Below, one piece after another: positions 46,807 through 55,983 of a stretch of DNA of 64,000 bases (positions within the stretch are counted from its first letter, which is position 1; each line of letters begins with the position of its first letter). A program made the translations under genes and the position numbers. The stretch is from Vibrio cyclitrophicus (lineage in GTDB: Bacteria; Pseudomonadota; Gammaproteobacteria; Enterobacterales; Vibrionaceae): contig NZ_AP025481.1 of NCBI RefSeq assembly GCF_024347435.1, positions 1,488,001 through 1,552,000 of the forward strand. The letters run 5' to 3'. A model generated the notes under the pieces. It saw only the letters and a program-made list of their open reading frames with translations. It had not been told where the DNA came from and searched no databases.

Positions 46807-47589
46807 TTGCCATTGCAGCGCTATAAGAAACTGATATCATTAACATACTTCTGCTTACGAGATAAAACCTTGCCAGAGTCACTCAATGCCATACATCGTT
46901 CTTTATTTGAACAACTCCCAGGCTGCTGGGGCTGCAAAGATACTGAGTCGGTTTTCGTTTACGCGAACCTCGCCTACAACCAATTGATTGGCTTAAAACC
47001 CAACGAGAGTTGCACTGGCTTGACCGATTTCGATATGCCGAGTCAAACCACTGAGTGTGCGCAAGATTTCAGGGCTCAAGATAAGCATGTGATGGAAACA
47101 CGCACTACCCTGAAGATTCTTGATATTCACCCCTACCCAGACGGACGCTGGCACGCGCATATTTTTACCAAAACCCCTTGGCTTGATGCAAACAACAACG
47201 TACAAGGCACGATCTTCTACGGTCAAGAACTAACTGACACCGCAATTTTAGAGGTTGGTCATTGGGTTTGCCAGGCGACAGGTGCCAAAGATGGTCAGAC
47301 ATCCATTGCAGGTTCAACGCCACGCACATCTAAACTCAAAAAACGACTGACTTCGCGAGAATCAGAAGTGCTATTTTTGCTGCTGTTCGGCAAGAAACCG
47401 CAATACATTGCATTAACGTTAAATATTTCAATTAAGACTGTCGAAGGCCATGTCGCCAGATTGAAGCAAAAATTTGATGCGAGCAGCAAAAGCCAATTGA
47501 TTGAGTATGCATTGGACTCGGGGTTGGGCTCAGTGATCCCCGAAACCCTGCTCAAAAAGCAGATTTCCGTGGTTCTGCACAGCGAATGA
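46807..47589 (+). CDS. vqmA: VqmA, DPO quorum-sensing receptor and transcription factor
   Basis: A 260-residue frame with an N-terminal PAS domain (about 28-150; LPGCWGCKDTESVFVYANLAYNQLIG, LTDFDMPSQTT, LKILDIHPYPDGRWHAHIFTKTPWLD) and a C-terminal LuxR-type helix-turn-helix (LTSRESEVLFLLLFGKKPQYIALTLNISIKTVEGHVARLKQKF). This layout is VqmA, which binds 3,5-dimethylpyrazin-2-ol and activates vqmR. The start is uncertain: the frame opens with TTG at 46807, and another TTG at 46870 would give 239 residues, close to the 246-residue V. cholerae protein. It ends at a shared terminator with pdxH. Confidence 0.9.
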   Translation: MPLQRYKKLISLTYFCLRDKTLPESLNAIHRSLFEQLPGCWGCKDTESVFVYANLAYNQLIGLKPNESCTGLTDFDMPSQTTECAQDFRAQDKHVMETRTTLKILDIHPYPDGRWHAHIFTKTPWLDANNNVQGTIFYGQELTDTAILEVGHWVCQATGAKDGQTSIAGSTPRTSKLKKRLTSRESEVLFLLLFGKKPQYIALTLNISIKTVEGHVARLKQKFDASSKSQLIEYALDSGLGSVIPETLLKKQISVVLHSE

Positions 47590-47604
47590 GCGAGAGTCAG
47601 ACAA

Positions 47605-47653
47605 AAAAATACCGTTGTTTGATGTGTTTAGTCACCAAATCAACGGTATTTTT
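47605..47653. terminator. Bidirectional terminator between vqmA and pdxH
   Basis: AAAAATACCGTTG (47605-47617) pairs with CAACGGTATTTTT (47641-47653), with an inner TTTG/CAAA stem. A and T runs on the two sides allow termination in both directions between convergent genes. Confidence 0.9.
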
Positions 47654-47689
47654 AAAGCAGTTAATCCGTTAGCAAATCTATAAAACAGA

Positions 47690-48325
47690 TTATGGCGCTA
47701 GGCGGTCAATGTCCCAGCTGTTGTCTTGACGTGAAAACAAGAAACGGTCGTGTAAACGGTGTTCGCCACCTTGCCAAAACTCAATACTATCAACGCGTAC
47801 TCGGAAACCACCCCAAAATGAAGGCACTGGAATCTCTCCTTTCTCGAACTTCTGCTTAAGCTCTAAATACTTACCTTCCAGTATTCCGCGAGCTGAGATT
47901 CGGCTACTTTGCTTACTTGCAATGGCAGCCAATTGGCTTTCTTTCGGGCGAGATGTGAAATATTTCATGTTCTCCAACGCGGTCAGCTTTTCAGCTGTAC
48001 CTGTGACATGAACCTGTCGCTCTAGAGGATGCCAAGGGAAATGCAAACTAATTTTGCTATTGTGCTCAAGTTGGTGTGCTTTACGGCTACCTAGATTGGT
48101 ATAGAAAACGAAGCCATCTTTATCAACATTTTTCAGCAACACAATTCGTTGGAATGGCTGACCATTTTCGTCAACTGTCGCTACTGTCATTGCAGTAGGA
48201 TCCGTCAACTTAGCTTCAATGGCTTGTTCTAGCCATTGATTGAATTGGTCAATTGGGTCTGCGGCCAAGTCTTTGCGTCTCAATCCACCCTGAGCGTATT
48301 CACGACGAATGTCTGTCAGTTCCAT
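47690..48325 (-). CDS. pdxH: Pyridoxamine/pyridoxine 5'-phosphate oxidase
   Basis: A 211-residue FMN enzyme that makes pyridoxal phosphate. The ATG at 48325 ([15 protein letters not shown]) has a strong AAGGAGC ribosome site; the longer frame from 48379 is not needed. Conserved stretches are [47 protein letters not shown] sequence and the C-terminal [22 protein letters not shown]. Length fits the E. coli protein (218). It is convergent with vqmA, the same neighbourhood as in V. cholerae chromosome II. Confidence 0.95.
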   Translation of the reverse strand: MELTDIRREYAQGGLRRKDLAADPIDQFNQWLEQAIEAKLTDPTAMTVATVDENGQPFQRIVLLKNVDKDGFVFYTNLGSRKAHQLEHNSKISLHFPWHPLERQVHVTGTAEKLTALENMKYFTSRPKESQLAAIASKQSSRISARGILEGKYLELKQKFEKGEIPVPSFWGGFRVRVDSIEFWQGGEHRLHDRFLFSRQDNSWDIDRLAP

Positions 48326-48492
48326 TTGGTTGCTCCTTTTGATTTTTTTGTGATTTTGCGCCGTAATCCTTTGAAACACAAGTCTAAGCCTTGGTTTTGT
48401 CTTACAGAAGGTGCTCTGTGTTAACGAGATCTCGGTACGCTAACCGTCATATTGATAGTCTATATGTAAACTGATTGTAACCTGAGTTTATA

Positions 48493-50448
48493 GTGACTAA
48501 AAAATCGCCCAACCTAATCACACCTTTTGTTTTATTCTCACTAATATTGGGAGCTGCAGGGCTGACTGCAACTCACTTTCTTGCCGTACAATTCCAAGAG
48601 AAAATCGTTACTCAGCAACTCAACGAAGCAGCCAACAAAGCGAATCTGCAAATCGACTCCGAGCTGGATAAGTTCAAACAGATCCCCGATTTACTCAGTC
48701 ATGACCCACGCCTGATCTCTTATTTCACCTCATCACCACAAACCGACAAGATAACCGTAACACAGCTTAATAAATTGTTGTTTGAATGGTCGAACCAAAG
48801 CCAGGCTGACACCATTTATATTCATGACCGAAGCGGCACAGTGGTCGCTTCCAGTAATTATCAACAACCCCGCACATTTGTTGGAGAAAACTTCTCGTTT
48901 CGCCCTTACTTTGCCTCTGCAATAAAGGGCAACAACACACAATACGTGGCGCTCGGTGCTCGCTCGAATGTACGAGGCTATTTCTTATCCTCGCCACTGT
49001 ACACCGATAAAGAAATAGTCGGCGTTATCACAGTAAAAGTAAGCTTAGAGAATCTCGAAAACATCCTAACCAGCGATGATTTTGAGATCGTAGTACTCGA
49101 TTCCAACCAAGTGGTCTTTCTGTCGAACCAAACTTCGTGGTTGTATCATTCACTGTTGCCATTAAGTGAACAACAACAAACAGAGATAGCGACTCAGCGG
49201 CAATACGGCCAAAGTGAAATTTCGATCATCGAAGACTTTCGATCGGCAAAGCTTCAACAAAAAGCTAACGACACAATCCAACCTAACGATCTTCAACCAA
49301 ATCAGATTCAAAAAGAACTCGTCTCCAATCAGCTGTTTCAACTTGGTGCTTTCAACCTATATCCTGCCCCTATTAGCAATAATCAGTATCAAGTCGTTGC
49401 GCTAAAAGAGACAAAAGCCGAGCTGCTTAAAGTGCTACAGATCGACGTCATCTTTATTATCATCTATAGCTTGGTGATGCTGATTGCTTGGTCGTGGCGT
49501 CAAACCTACATTGCGAAGGTCGCGTTAACTCGACTCAATGAGAACCTAGAACAGACCGTTGATAAACGAACTCATTATTTAAAGCAATCTAACCAACAGC
49601 TCCAACAAACCATCTTTCAATACCAAGAGTCACAACTGAAATTAAAGCAGACCGAACAAGAGTTAACTCAGACGGCTAAGTTAGCGGTATTGGGCGAATT
49701 GTCGGCTAGCATTAATCACGAAATCAACCAACCACTTGCAGCGCTGAGAACTTACAGCGAGAACAGCTTGAAGCTGCTTGAAATGAAACGAACAGATTTA
49801 GTCAAAAGCAACCTAGATAAAATGATTGCTTTAAATACATCAATTACTGAGATCATCGCGCGCCTCAAGGTCTTCACCCGCAAAGTCACCAAGCAAGAGC
49901 ATCACGTGGCAAACTTGCATCAAGCGGTCAATAACGCCACCAGTATTCTCAGTGCGCTGATGATTAAGCAAGGCATTACACTGAGGTTAAGTACAATGCC
50001 GGATGACATAAATCTAGCCATTCACCCAACTGAGCTAGAACAAGTGTTGGTTAACCTGATTCACAACGCGACTCAAGCACTTCAGCAGCAGGCTATGGAA
50101 CAGTCAACTCCAAGACTAAAAACCTCGGGGCAAAGCATCTTAGAAGAGCAAAGCTCCAAGCTAGAAGCTTTAGACATACAAACGATCCCACAAATTGGAG
50201 TGGAATGGCAGCGCAAGAATGACACCTGCCAGCTGATCATATGGGACAACGGCATAGGTATCTCTAAAGATAAGCTTGAACAGCTCTTCGACCCATTTTT
50301 CACCACCAAACCAGAAGGCTTAGGGCTTGGTCTATCGATCTCGAAGCGAATCATTGAAGCGTATCACGGCACGATTAACGCAGCACAGTTAGAGCCGTCA
50401 GGCATGGTATTCTCGTTAAATATTCCACTCTATAAGAATCAGGGTTAG
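48493..50448 (+). CDS. DctB-like sensor histidine kinase
   Basis: A 651-residue membrane kinase that starts with GTG at 48493. TM1 spans about 8-28. A large periplasmic sensor (about 30-310, dCache-like: FVGENFSFRPYFASAIKG, RGYFLSSPLY) follows, then TM2 (about 317-336). A coiled-coil linker leads to HisKA with the phospho-His in ASINHEINQPLAALRTYS and a HATPase domain (NLIHNATQAL, DNGIGIS, GLGLGLSISKRI). Unlike the kinase at 20039 it has no PAS domain. It is ten bases from the frame of the next regulator (70 bases from its likely start), so they form an operon. No transporter is adjacent, so the signal is unknown. Confidence 0.9.
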   Translation: MTKKSPNLITPFVLFSLILGAAGLTATHFLAVQFQEKIVTQQLNEAANKANLQIDSELDKFKQIPDLLSHDPRLISYFTSSPQTDKITVTQLNKLLFEWSNQSQADTIYIHDRSGTVVASSNYQQPRTFVGENFSFRPYFASAIKGNNTQYVALGARSNVRGYFLSSPLYTDKEIVGVITVKVSLENLENILTSDDFEIVVLDSNQVVFLSNQTSWLYHSLLPLSEQQQTEIATQRQYGQSEISIIEDFRSAKLQQKANDTIQPNDLQPNQIQKELVSNQLFQLGAFNLYPAPISNNQYQVVALKETKAELLKVLQIDVIFIIIYSLVMLIAWSWRQTYIAKVALTRLNENLEQTVDKRTHYLKQSNQQLQQTIFQYQESQLKLKQTEQELTQTAKLAVLGELSASINHEINQPLAALRTYSENSLKLLEMKRTDLVKSNLDKMIALNTSITEIIARLKVFTRKVTKQEHHVANLHQAVNNATSILSALMIKQGITLRLSTMPDDINLAIHPTELEQVLVNLIHNATQALQQQAMEQSTPRLKTSGQSILEEQSSKLEALDIQTIPQIGVEWQRKNDTCQLIIWDNGIGISKDKLEQLFDPFFTTKPEGLGLGLSISKRIIEAYHGTINAAQLEPSGMVFSLNIPLYKNQG

Positions 50449-50518
50449 TTCCCTTGTTTTGTTTACTCACGATTATGCCAATTTCACACCATTGTTAAGG
50501 ACTCGGCTTTTGCACTCT

Positions 50519-51817
50519 ATGCCCAAACTCTATTTTGTCGATGACGAACCCGCGATTAGGGACTCTGTAGAACAAGCCATGCTCATAGAAGGCATCACTA
50601 TCGTCTGTTTCCCCAATGCCATTGAGGCATTGAGGCAGATCGACGTCGCGCAAGCAGGAATCGTGATAACAGATATTCACATGCCAGTAATGGATGGCAT
50701 TCAATTCACCCACAAGCTTTTGAGCCATAACCCCAACTTTCAAATCATCGTGCTCACAGGACATGGTGACGTCCAAACAGCGGTATCTGCGATGAAATCC
50801 GGCGCTTATGACTTTCTAGAGAAACCTTTTGTGGTCGACGATCTGCTGACAGCAGTAAAAAAAGCAGCAGATAAACTCGCATTAGTTGAAGAGAACAACC
50901 TATTAAGAAAAGAATTGGCAATGCAAAATCAAGTAGGGCCAAAACTGATCGGTCAATCACCAGCGATGCAGGCCTTACGCCGTGAGTTAATCACTCTGAA
51001 CTGTAAAGAAACCCCACTACTGCTGTTTGTTGGAGACATAGGAACAGGAAAAAGAGTTACAGCGCAATACACCCATGATTTACACAGTCATCACACAGCA
51101 GAGCTTTGTCCAATCGCCGCCTTCAATTTACCACGCAGCGATGAAGCGACATTTCAGCAGTTTGTTTTACAACTGTTCCACAAATATCAAGGTGGAACGA
51201 TCTATATTCATGAAACACAAGCACTAACTCAAGAACAGTGGCTGTGGTTGGCACGTCTAAAACCCATTCTACTTCGTGAAAACTCATGCAAGACCAATGC
51301 AACTTGTATCATTATCGCAACCACAATAGTTCCTACTACAATTACCAATGAACTACGTCGATTTAATTTACTACCTTTGGCGCAAAGAACAGAAGACATT
51401 GGCTCTTTGTTCAAACATTTTGCTCGCGGTGCGGCAAGTCGATATCAGTTACCACCGCCTGTTATTACTGAAAAAGAGATTCAACGGTTAATTGCCACTC
51501 ATTGGAGTGAAAACATTCGACAACTTCGTCAACATGCCGAGCTCAGAGTACTAACGCAAATCAAGCAGCCACCGCTCGACAGTAATGAAGATGATGAGCA
51601 AGTTGGTGAGAATAAGCTTGATGTCAGCATAGAAGAACAACAGCAGTCACTAAGTCAGCGGACTGATAGCTTTGAACAAATCATCTTGATCGAAGCACTA
51701 CATCGCCACCAAGGACGATTAAAAGAGGTACAGCAAGAGCTGCAAGTATCGAGAAAGACACTGTATGACAAGCTAAGAAAGCACCAACTTGATAAAACGG
51801 ATTTCAAAAATCGATAA
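50519..51817 (+). CDS. DctD-like response regulator with degenerate sigma-54 domain
   Basis: A 432-residue regulator starting at the ATG at 50519 (MPKLYFVDDEPAIRD). The receiver is intact (D52, K102). In the AAA+ part Walker A is GDIGTGKR (172-179), but the GAFTGA loop is absent: the sequence passes from FNLPRSDEATFQQFV straight to the Walker B region. There the usual LDE is IHE (GGTIYIHETQ), so the Asp is lost. The C-terminal Fis-type helix-turn-helix (QQELQVSRKTLYDKLRKHQL) is normal. It probably cannot activate sigma-54 and may act as a repressor or compete for sites. It follows its kinase directly. Confidence 0.9.
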   Translation: MPKLYFVDDEPAIRDSVEQAMLIEGITIVCFPNAIEALRQIDVAQAGIVITDIHMPVMDGIQFTHKLLSHNPNFQIIVLTGHGDVQTAVSAMKSGAYDFLEKPFVVDDLLTAVKKAADKLALVEENNLLRKELAMQNQVGPKLIGQSPAMQALRRELITLNCKETPLLLFVGDIGTGKRVTAQYTHDLHSHHTAELCPIAAFNLPRSDEATFQQFVLQLFHKYQGGTIYIHETQALTQEQWLWLARLKPILLRENSCKTNATCIIIATTIVPTTITNELRRFNLLPLAQRTEDIGSLFKHFARGAASRYQLPPPVITEKEIQRLIATHWSENIRQLRQHAELRVLTQIKQPPLDSNEDDEQVGENKLDVSIEEQQQSLSQRTDSFEQIILIEALHRHQGRLKEVQQELQVSRKTLYDKLRKHQLDKTDFKNR

Positions 51818-51929
51818 GAATTAAAAAATATATAAATTCAAAGATTTAAAGGAGCAAAATCTTAACATTTATCAAAAGTAAGAATACACTCAATAGGCTT
51901 GCACTTTTATTTAGCGAACAAGGACTGTT

Positions 51930-53321
51930 ATGAGTCAGAAGAATTTCAGCAAATTGAACGAAACCGAACTTGAGTACGTCGATGATAAGACAGCGGCGCT
52001 GCTCCTCAATACGCCAACCAGTGCGCGTATTATGCTATGGGTGATCGTTCTGTTTTTTATTACTGCTATTGGGTGGTCTGCATGGGCCGAAATCGACAAA
52101 GTCACCGTTGGCCAAGGCAAAGTCATCCCCTCCTCCCAGATTCAAGTGGTGCAAAACCTTGAGGGCGGCTTGGTAAAAGAGATATTAGTTCGAGAAGGTC
52201 AACAAGTTCAAAAAGGTCAACAGTTGCTCTTGATCGATGATACTCGATTTCGTTCTGACTTCCGAGAACGCGAACAACAAGTCGCCAACTTAACCGCCAA
52301 CGTTTTAATGCTTTCCGCTTCCTTTAACAGTGTCGTGATCAATGAAGAGTTCTCGGTCGAGAACTGGAAAAAAAGTGTCCTTCTAGACTACGGTAAACTT
52401 GCCTTCCCACCCGCACTTTACGAGCTTCAGCCTAAATTGGTCAATCGCCAAAAAGCAGAATACCGCCAAGATTTGAACAACCTAAAAAACCAACTTTCCG
52501 TTTTTGATCAACAAGTTGAACAGAAACAACAAGATTTAATTGAGATAAAAGCACGTGTCGATAACTTGAGACAGAGTTATAAGTTTGCTCGCCAAGAACT
52601 AGACATCACCAAACCACTTGCAGATGAAGGGGTAGTACCAAGAATTGAGCTACTCAAGCTTCAAAGACAAGTGAATGATACTCGTCGAGAATTGACCTCT
52701 AGCGAGCTCAAAATCCCTCTCCTACGCTCAGCGATTAAAGAAGCGATGCTAAGCCGTATCGATGCCGCATTGAGCTTCCGCTCAGAACAACAGGAAAAGC
52801 TCAACCAAGCGCAAGACAAACTCTCAGCAATGACAGAATCTTCGGTTGGGCTTGAAGACAGAGTAAATCGGACAGTGGTGGTTTCTCCTGTAACTGGCAC
52901 CGTTAAAACGCTTGGTATTAATACCGTGGGCGGTGTTATCCAACCGGGTATGGACATCGTAGAGATTGTACCGACTGAAGATTCTCTATTAGTCGAGGCC
53001 AAAATCGCCCCACAAGACATCGCATTCCTACGCCCTGAGCTGCCCGCCATTGTTAAATTTAGCGCTTATGACTTCACTAAATATGGTGGTCTAGAGGGCG
53101 TGTTAGAACACATCAGTGCCGATACTACCCAAGATGAAGAGGGCAATAGCTATTACATCGTGCGTGTACGTACCGAGAAATACAGCTTTGGCCACAATGA
53201 AGAGCTACCTATTATTCCGGGTATGACGGCTTCAGTCGATATCATAACCGGCAAGAGAACTGTGCTTGAGTACATGTTGAAACCGATCCTCAGCGCTCAA
53301 AATAACGCACTAAAAGAGTAA
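51930..53321 (+). CDS. lapC: Type I secretion periplasmic adaptor, HlyD/LapC family
   Basis: A 463-residue membrane fusion protein with one N-terminal membrane helix (about 32-52; MLWVIVLFFITAIGWSAWAEID). Lipoyl-type halves flank a long coiled-coil hairpin (about 150-300). The C-terminal barrel region contains TASVDIITGKRTVLEYMLKPI, the HlyD family end. It bridges the inner-membrane ABC transporter (55984) and an outer-membrane TolC-like pore not in this window. It begins the adaptor-LapG-LapD-LapB cluster, 112 bases after the degenerate regulator gene. Confidence 0.9.
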   Translation: MSQKNFSKLNETELEYVDDKTAALLLNTPTSARIMLWVIVLFFITAIGWSAWAEIDKVTVGQGKVIPSSQIQVVQNLEGGLVKEILVREGQQVQKGQQLLLIDDTRFRSDFREREQQVANLTANVLMLSASFNSVVINEEFSVENWKKSVLLDYGKLAFPPALYELQPKLVNRQKAEYRQDLNNLKNQLSVFDQQVEQKQQDLIEIKARVDNLRQSYKFARQELDITKPLADEGVVPRIELLKLQRQVNDTRRELTSSELKIPLLRSAIKEAMLSRIDAALSFRSEQQEKLNQAQDKLSAMTESSVGLEDRVNRTVVVSPVTGTVKTLGINTVGGVIQPGMDIVEIVPTEDSLLVEAKIAPQDIAFLRPELPAIVKFSAYDFTKYGGLEGVLEHISADTTQDEEGNSYYIVRVRTEKYSFGHNEELPIIPGMTASVDIITGKRTVLEYMLKPILSAQNNALKE

Positions 53322-53380
53322 GGACGCTTGATGGTTTACAACGTCTTTAAACACTCGGAAAACAGACAAGAGCAGAGGCT

Positions 53381-54049
53381 ATGAAGTCTCAATTTTCGCT
53401 CTTGTTGTTAGTCCTTACCTCTTTTACCTCTGGGGCGCTGAACAAGAGCGACCAACGATGGATAGATGCCGTCTCTGAAACCTATGGGGAAAGAGCCGGA
53501 AAGCGAGTCGCAACATGGCGTTCAAATATGACGTCATACGATGGATTGAGTGAAAAAGAGAAACTCGAGTCTGTTAACCAGTTCTTTAACCAAATGTACT
53601 TTGTCGACGACAGCATACTTTGGGGAAAGAACGACTATTGGGCGACACCACTGGAATTTTTGGGAAGCAACGCCGGTGACTGCGAAGATTTCACTATCGC
53701 AAAGTACTTCTCTTTACTTGAACTGGGCGTCTCAGATAAAAAATTACGATTAGTGTATGTAAAAGCACTTGAGCTAAACCAATTCCATATGGTGTTGGCA
53801 TACTACTCAACACCCAGTGCCGAACCACTAATTTTAGACAACTTAAACCCTGAAATAAAACGCGGCTCCAAACGCAGAGACCTGCGACCGATATACAGTT
53901 TCAACGGTAAAAACCTTTGGTTGATCAAGTCGGCAGCAGGCAGCGGAAAGCTAGCAGGGAAATCTTCACGATTGAGCTTATGGAACGACTTACGTTCTCG
54001 TGAGCGCTCTCTTAAATTAAACAAACCCATTATCAATTACGATGAGTAG
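53381..54049 (+). CDS. lapG: Periplasmic adhesin-releasing cysteine protease LapG
   Basis: A 222-residue bacterial transglutaminase-like cysteine peptidase with a signal peptide (about 1-18). The catalytic triad is visible: C101 in GDCEDFTIAKY, H136 in QFHMVLAYY and D153 in LILDNLNPE. In known systems LapG cleaves the N-terminus of a giant surface adhesin and releases it when c-di-GMP is low. It lies between the adaptor and LapD genes, whose product sequesters it. A double-alanine cleavage site must be in the adhesin, which is not encoded here. Confidence 0.93.
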   Translation: MKSQFSLLLLVLTSFTSGALNKSDQRWIDAVSETYGERAGKRVATWRSNMTSYDGLSEKEKLESVNQFFNQMYFVDDSILWGKNDYWATPLEFLGSNAGDCEDFTIAKYFSLLELGVSDKKLRLVYVKALELNQFHMVLAYYSTPSAEPLILDNLNPEIKRGSKRRDLRPIYSFNGKNLWLIKSAAGSGKLAGKSSRLSLWNDLRSRERSLKLNKPIINYDE

Positions 54050-54054
54050 GTACA

Positions 54055-55965
54055 ATGACTTTATATAAACAGCTTGTGGTCGGGATGGTTGCAGTGTTCA
54101 TATTGCTGATGACGTCAGTTTTTATGATCGAATTCAACACCACCCGTGGATACTTAGAAGAGCAGCAACGCTCTGAGGTAAGTAATACCATTAATACTGT
54201 TGGACTGGCTCTCGCCCCTTACCTAGAAGAAAAGGACAAGGTGGCTGTAGAGTCTGTTATCAACGCCCTGTTTGATGGCAGCTCTTACTCTGTCGTACGA
54301 TTGATTTTTCTCGACAGCGGTGACGACATTCTTCGCTCATACCCAGTAAAACCAACAGGCGTACCAGAGTGGTTTACCAACCTTAACCTGTTTGAACCGG
54401 TTCATGACCGTCGCGTAATTACCAGTGGTTGGATGCAACTGGCAGAAGTCGAGATTGTAAGCCATCCAGGCCCAGCCTACGATCAACTTTGGCAAGCATT
54501 TACGCGCTTAGTGACCATATTTGGAGCCATCTTCTTGCTGGGTTTGGTCTCTATCTCTTGGATCCTTAAACGAGCACTGCGTCCTCTTTCATTGATCATT
54601 ACCAAAATGGATCAAATCGCCAAGAATCAGTTTGGTGAACCATTGGTTCGTCCGAAAACAAAAGATTTGATCTTAGTGGTTGATGGAATTAACCACATGT
54701 CGACACAAGTTGAACAGGCCTTTAAGAACCAAGCGAAAGAAGCGCAGAAGCTACGTGAACGCGCTTATATCGACCCTGTATCTCAACTAGGTAACCGCGC
54801 TTACTACATGTCTCAGTTAACTCAGTGGTTAGAAGAGTCAAGTTTAGGTGGTTTAGCGGTACTAAAAGCCGAGTTTATTAGTGAAGAGTACGATGAAAAA
54901 GGTTATCAAGAAGGCGATGCATTGGTACACCAACTTGCCGATCTGCTGCAAGCTTCGATTTCATCGCCAGATATAACTATAGCTCGAATTTCTAGTGACG
55001 AATTTGGCTTTATTATGCCAAACATCGACGAGAGCGAACTTAAACTCGTCGCGAGCAGTATCGTAAACTGCATTCAAAACCTAGGTTCAGATCCAACCGG
55101 TATGGCGAATCCACACATTGCACTTGGTGTTACCTACAGTAACAAGAGAAAAACCAGTACCGAAATTATGTCGCTGGTGGATAACGCATTATCAAATGCG
55201 AAAGCAAACCGCGAGCTAGCTTACGGCTACGTAACAGCTGATGACCACGGTGCAGTGATGGGCAAACAACAATGGCGCATGCTGGTTGAAGAAGCGATCA
55301 TCAACGACCTAATGACTTTCCGTCTGCAAGCGGCGAATAACGCTTTTGGCAAAACGTATCACCAAGAGGTGTTCTCTGCGATTGAGAAAGAGGGTGTTCG
55401 TTACGGGGCTAACCAGTATCTATACGCACTAGAACAACTTGAAATGAGCCACATTCTCGACCAATACGTTATCGAGAAGATGATTGAGAAACTGAATGCA
55501 AAAGAGGTGACCAGCCCAATTGCTATCAACATCTCACCGAGCAGTATTTCTCAACCAAGCTTTATCCGTTGGATTGGAAATACTCTGGATCAAAACGCTT
55601 CTATCGCACACTTGCTTCACTTTGAGATTCCAGAAAGTTGCTTCATCAATGTTCCACACTACACGGCGCTATTGTGTAACACCATTCGTAACGCAGATGC
55701 GGTGTTTGGTGTCGATAACTACGGCCGTAATTTCCAATCGCTCGATTACATCAACGAATACCGTCCAAGCTATGTGAAGCTCGATTACTTGTTCACACAT
55801 AACCTTGATGACGAAAAACAGAAATTCACCTTAACATCAATCTCTAGAACCGCTCACAACCTAGGCGTGACAACTATTGCGTCTCGAATCGAAACTCAGA
55901 CTCAATTAGACATTTTGTCTGATAACTACGTAGAAGTGTTCCAAGGCTTCATTGTTGATAAATAG
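54055..55965 (+). CDS. lapD: c-di-GMP receptor LapD (degenerate GGDEF/EAL)
   Basis: A 636-residue inner-membrane protein. TM1 (about 8-25), a periplasmic LapD output domain (LFDGSSYSVVRLIFLDSGDDILRSYP, with GWMQLAEVEIVSHPGPAY), TM2 (about 155-175) and a HAMP/S-helix follow. The GGDEF domain is degenerate, with SSDEF in place of GGDEF, and the EAL domain reads EIPES instead of EAL, so neither should be catalytic. Such proteins bind c-di-GMP and hold LapG away from its adhesin. It starts five bases after the lapG stop, consistent with co-translation. Confidence 0.92.
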   Translation: MTLYKQLVVGMVAVFILLMTSVFMIEFNTTRGYLEEQQRSEVSNTINTVGLALAPYLEEKDKVAVESVINALFDGSSYSVVRLIFLDSGDDILRSYPVKPTGVPEWFTNLNLFEPVHDRRVITSGWMQLAEVEIVSHPGPAYDQLWQAFTRLVTIFGAIFLLGLVSISWILKRALRPLSLIITKMDQIAKNQFGEPLVRPKTKDLILVVDGINHMSTQVEQAFKNQAKEAQKLRERAYIDPVSQLGNRAYYMSQLTQWLEESSLGGLAVLKAEFISEEYDEKGYQEGDALVHQLADLLQASISSPDITIARISSDEFGFIMPNIDESELKLVASSIVNCIQNLGSDPTGMANPHIALGVTYSNKRKTSTEIMSLVDNALSNAKANRELAYGYVTADDHGAVMGKQQWRMLVEEAIINDLMTFRLQAANNAFGKTYHQEVFSAIEKEGVRYGANQYLYALEQLEMSHILDQYVIEKMIEKLNAKEVTSPIAINISPSSISQPSFIRWIGNTLDQNASIAHLLHFEIPESCFINVPHYTALLCNTIRNADAVFGVDNYGRNFQSLDYINEYRPSYVKLDYLFTHNLDDEKQKFTLTSISRTAHNLGVTTIASRIETQTQLDILSDNYVEVFQGFIVDK

Positions 55966-55983
55966 TTGTAAGGGTTATATCAC

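Noticed and set aside
54055..55965. Active diguanylate cyclase or phosphodiesterase
   Set aside because: The GGDEF motif is SSDEF and the EAL motif is absent, and the gene lies beside lapG, so a c-di-GMP receptor (LapD) is far more likely.
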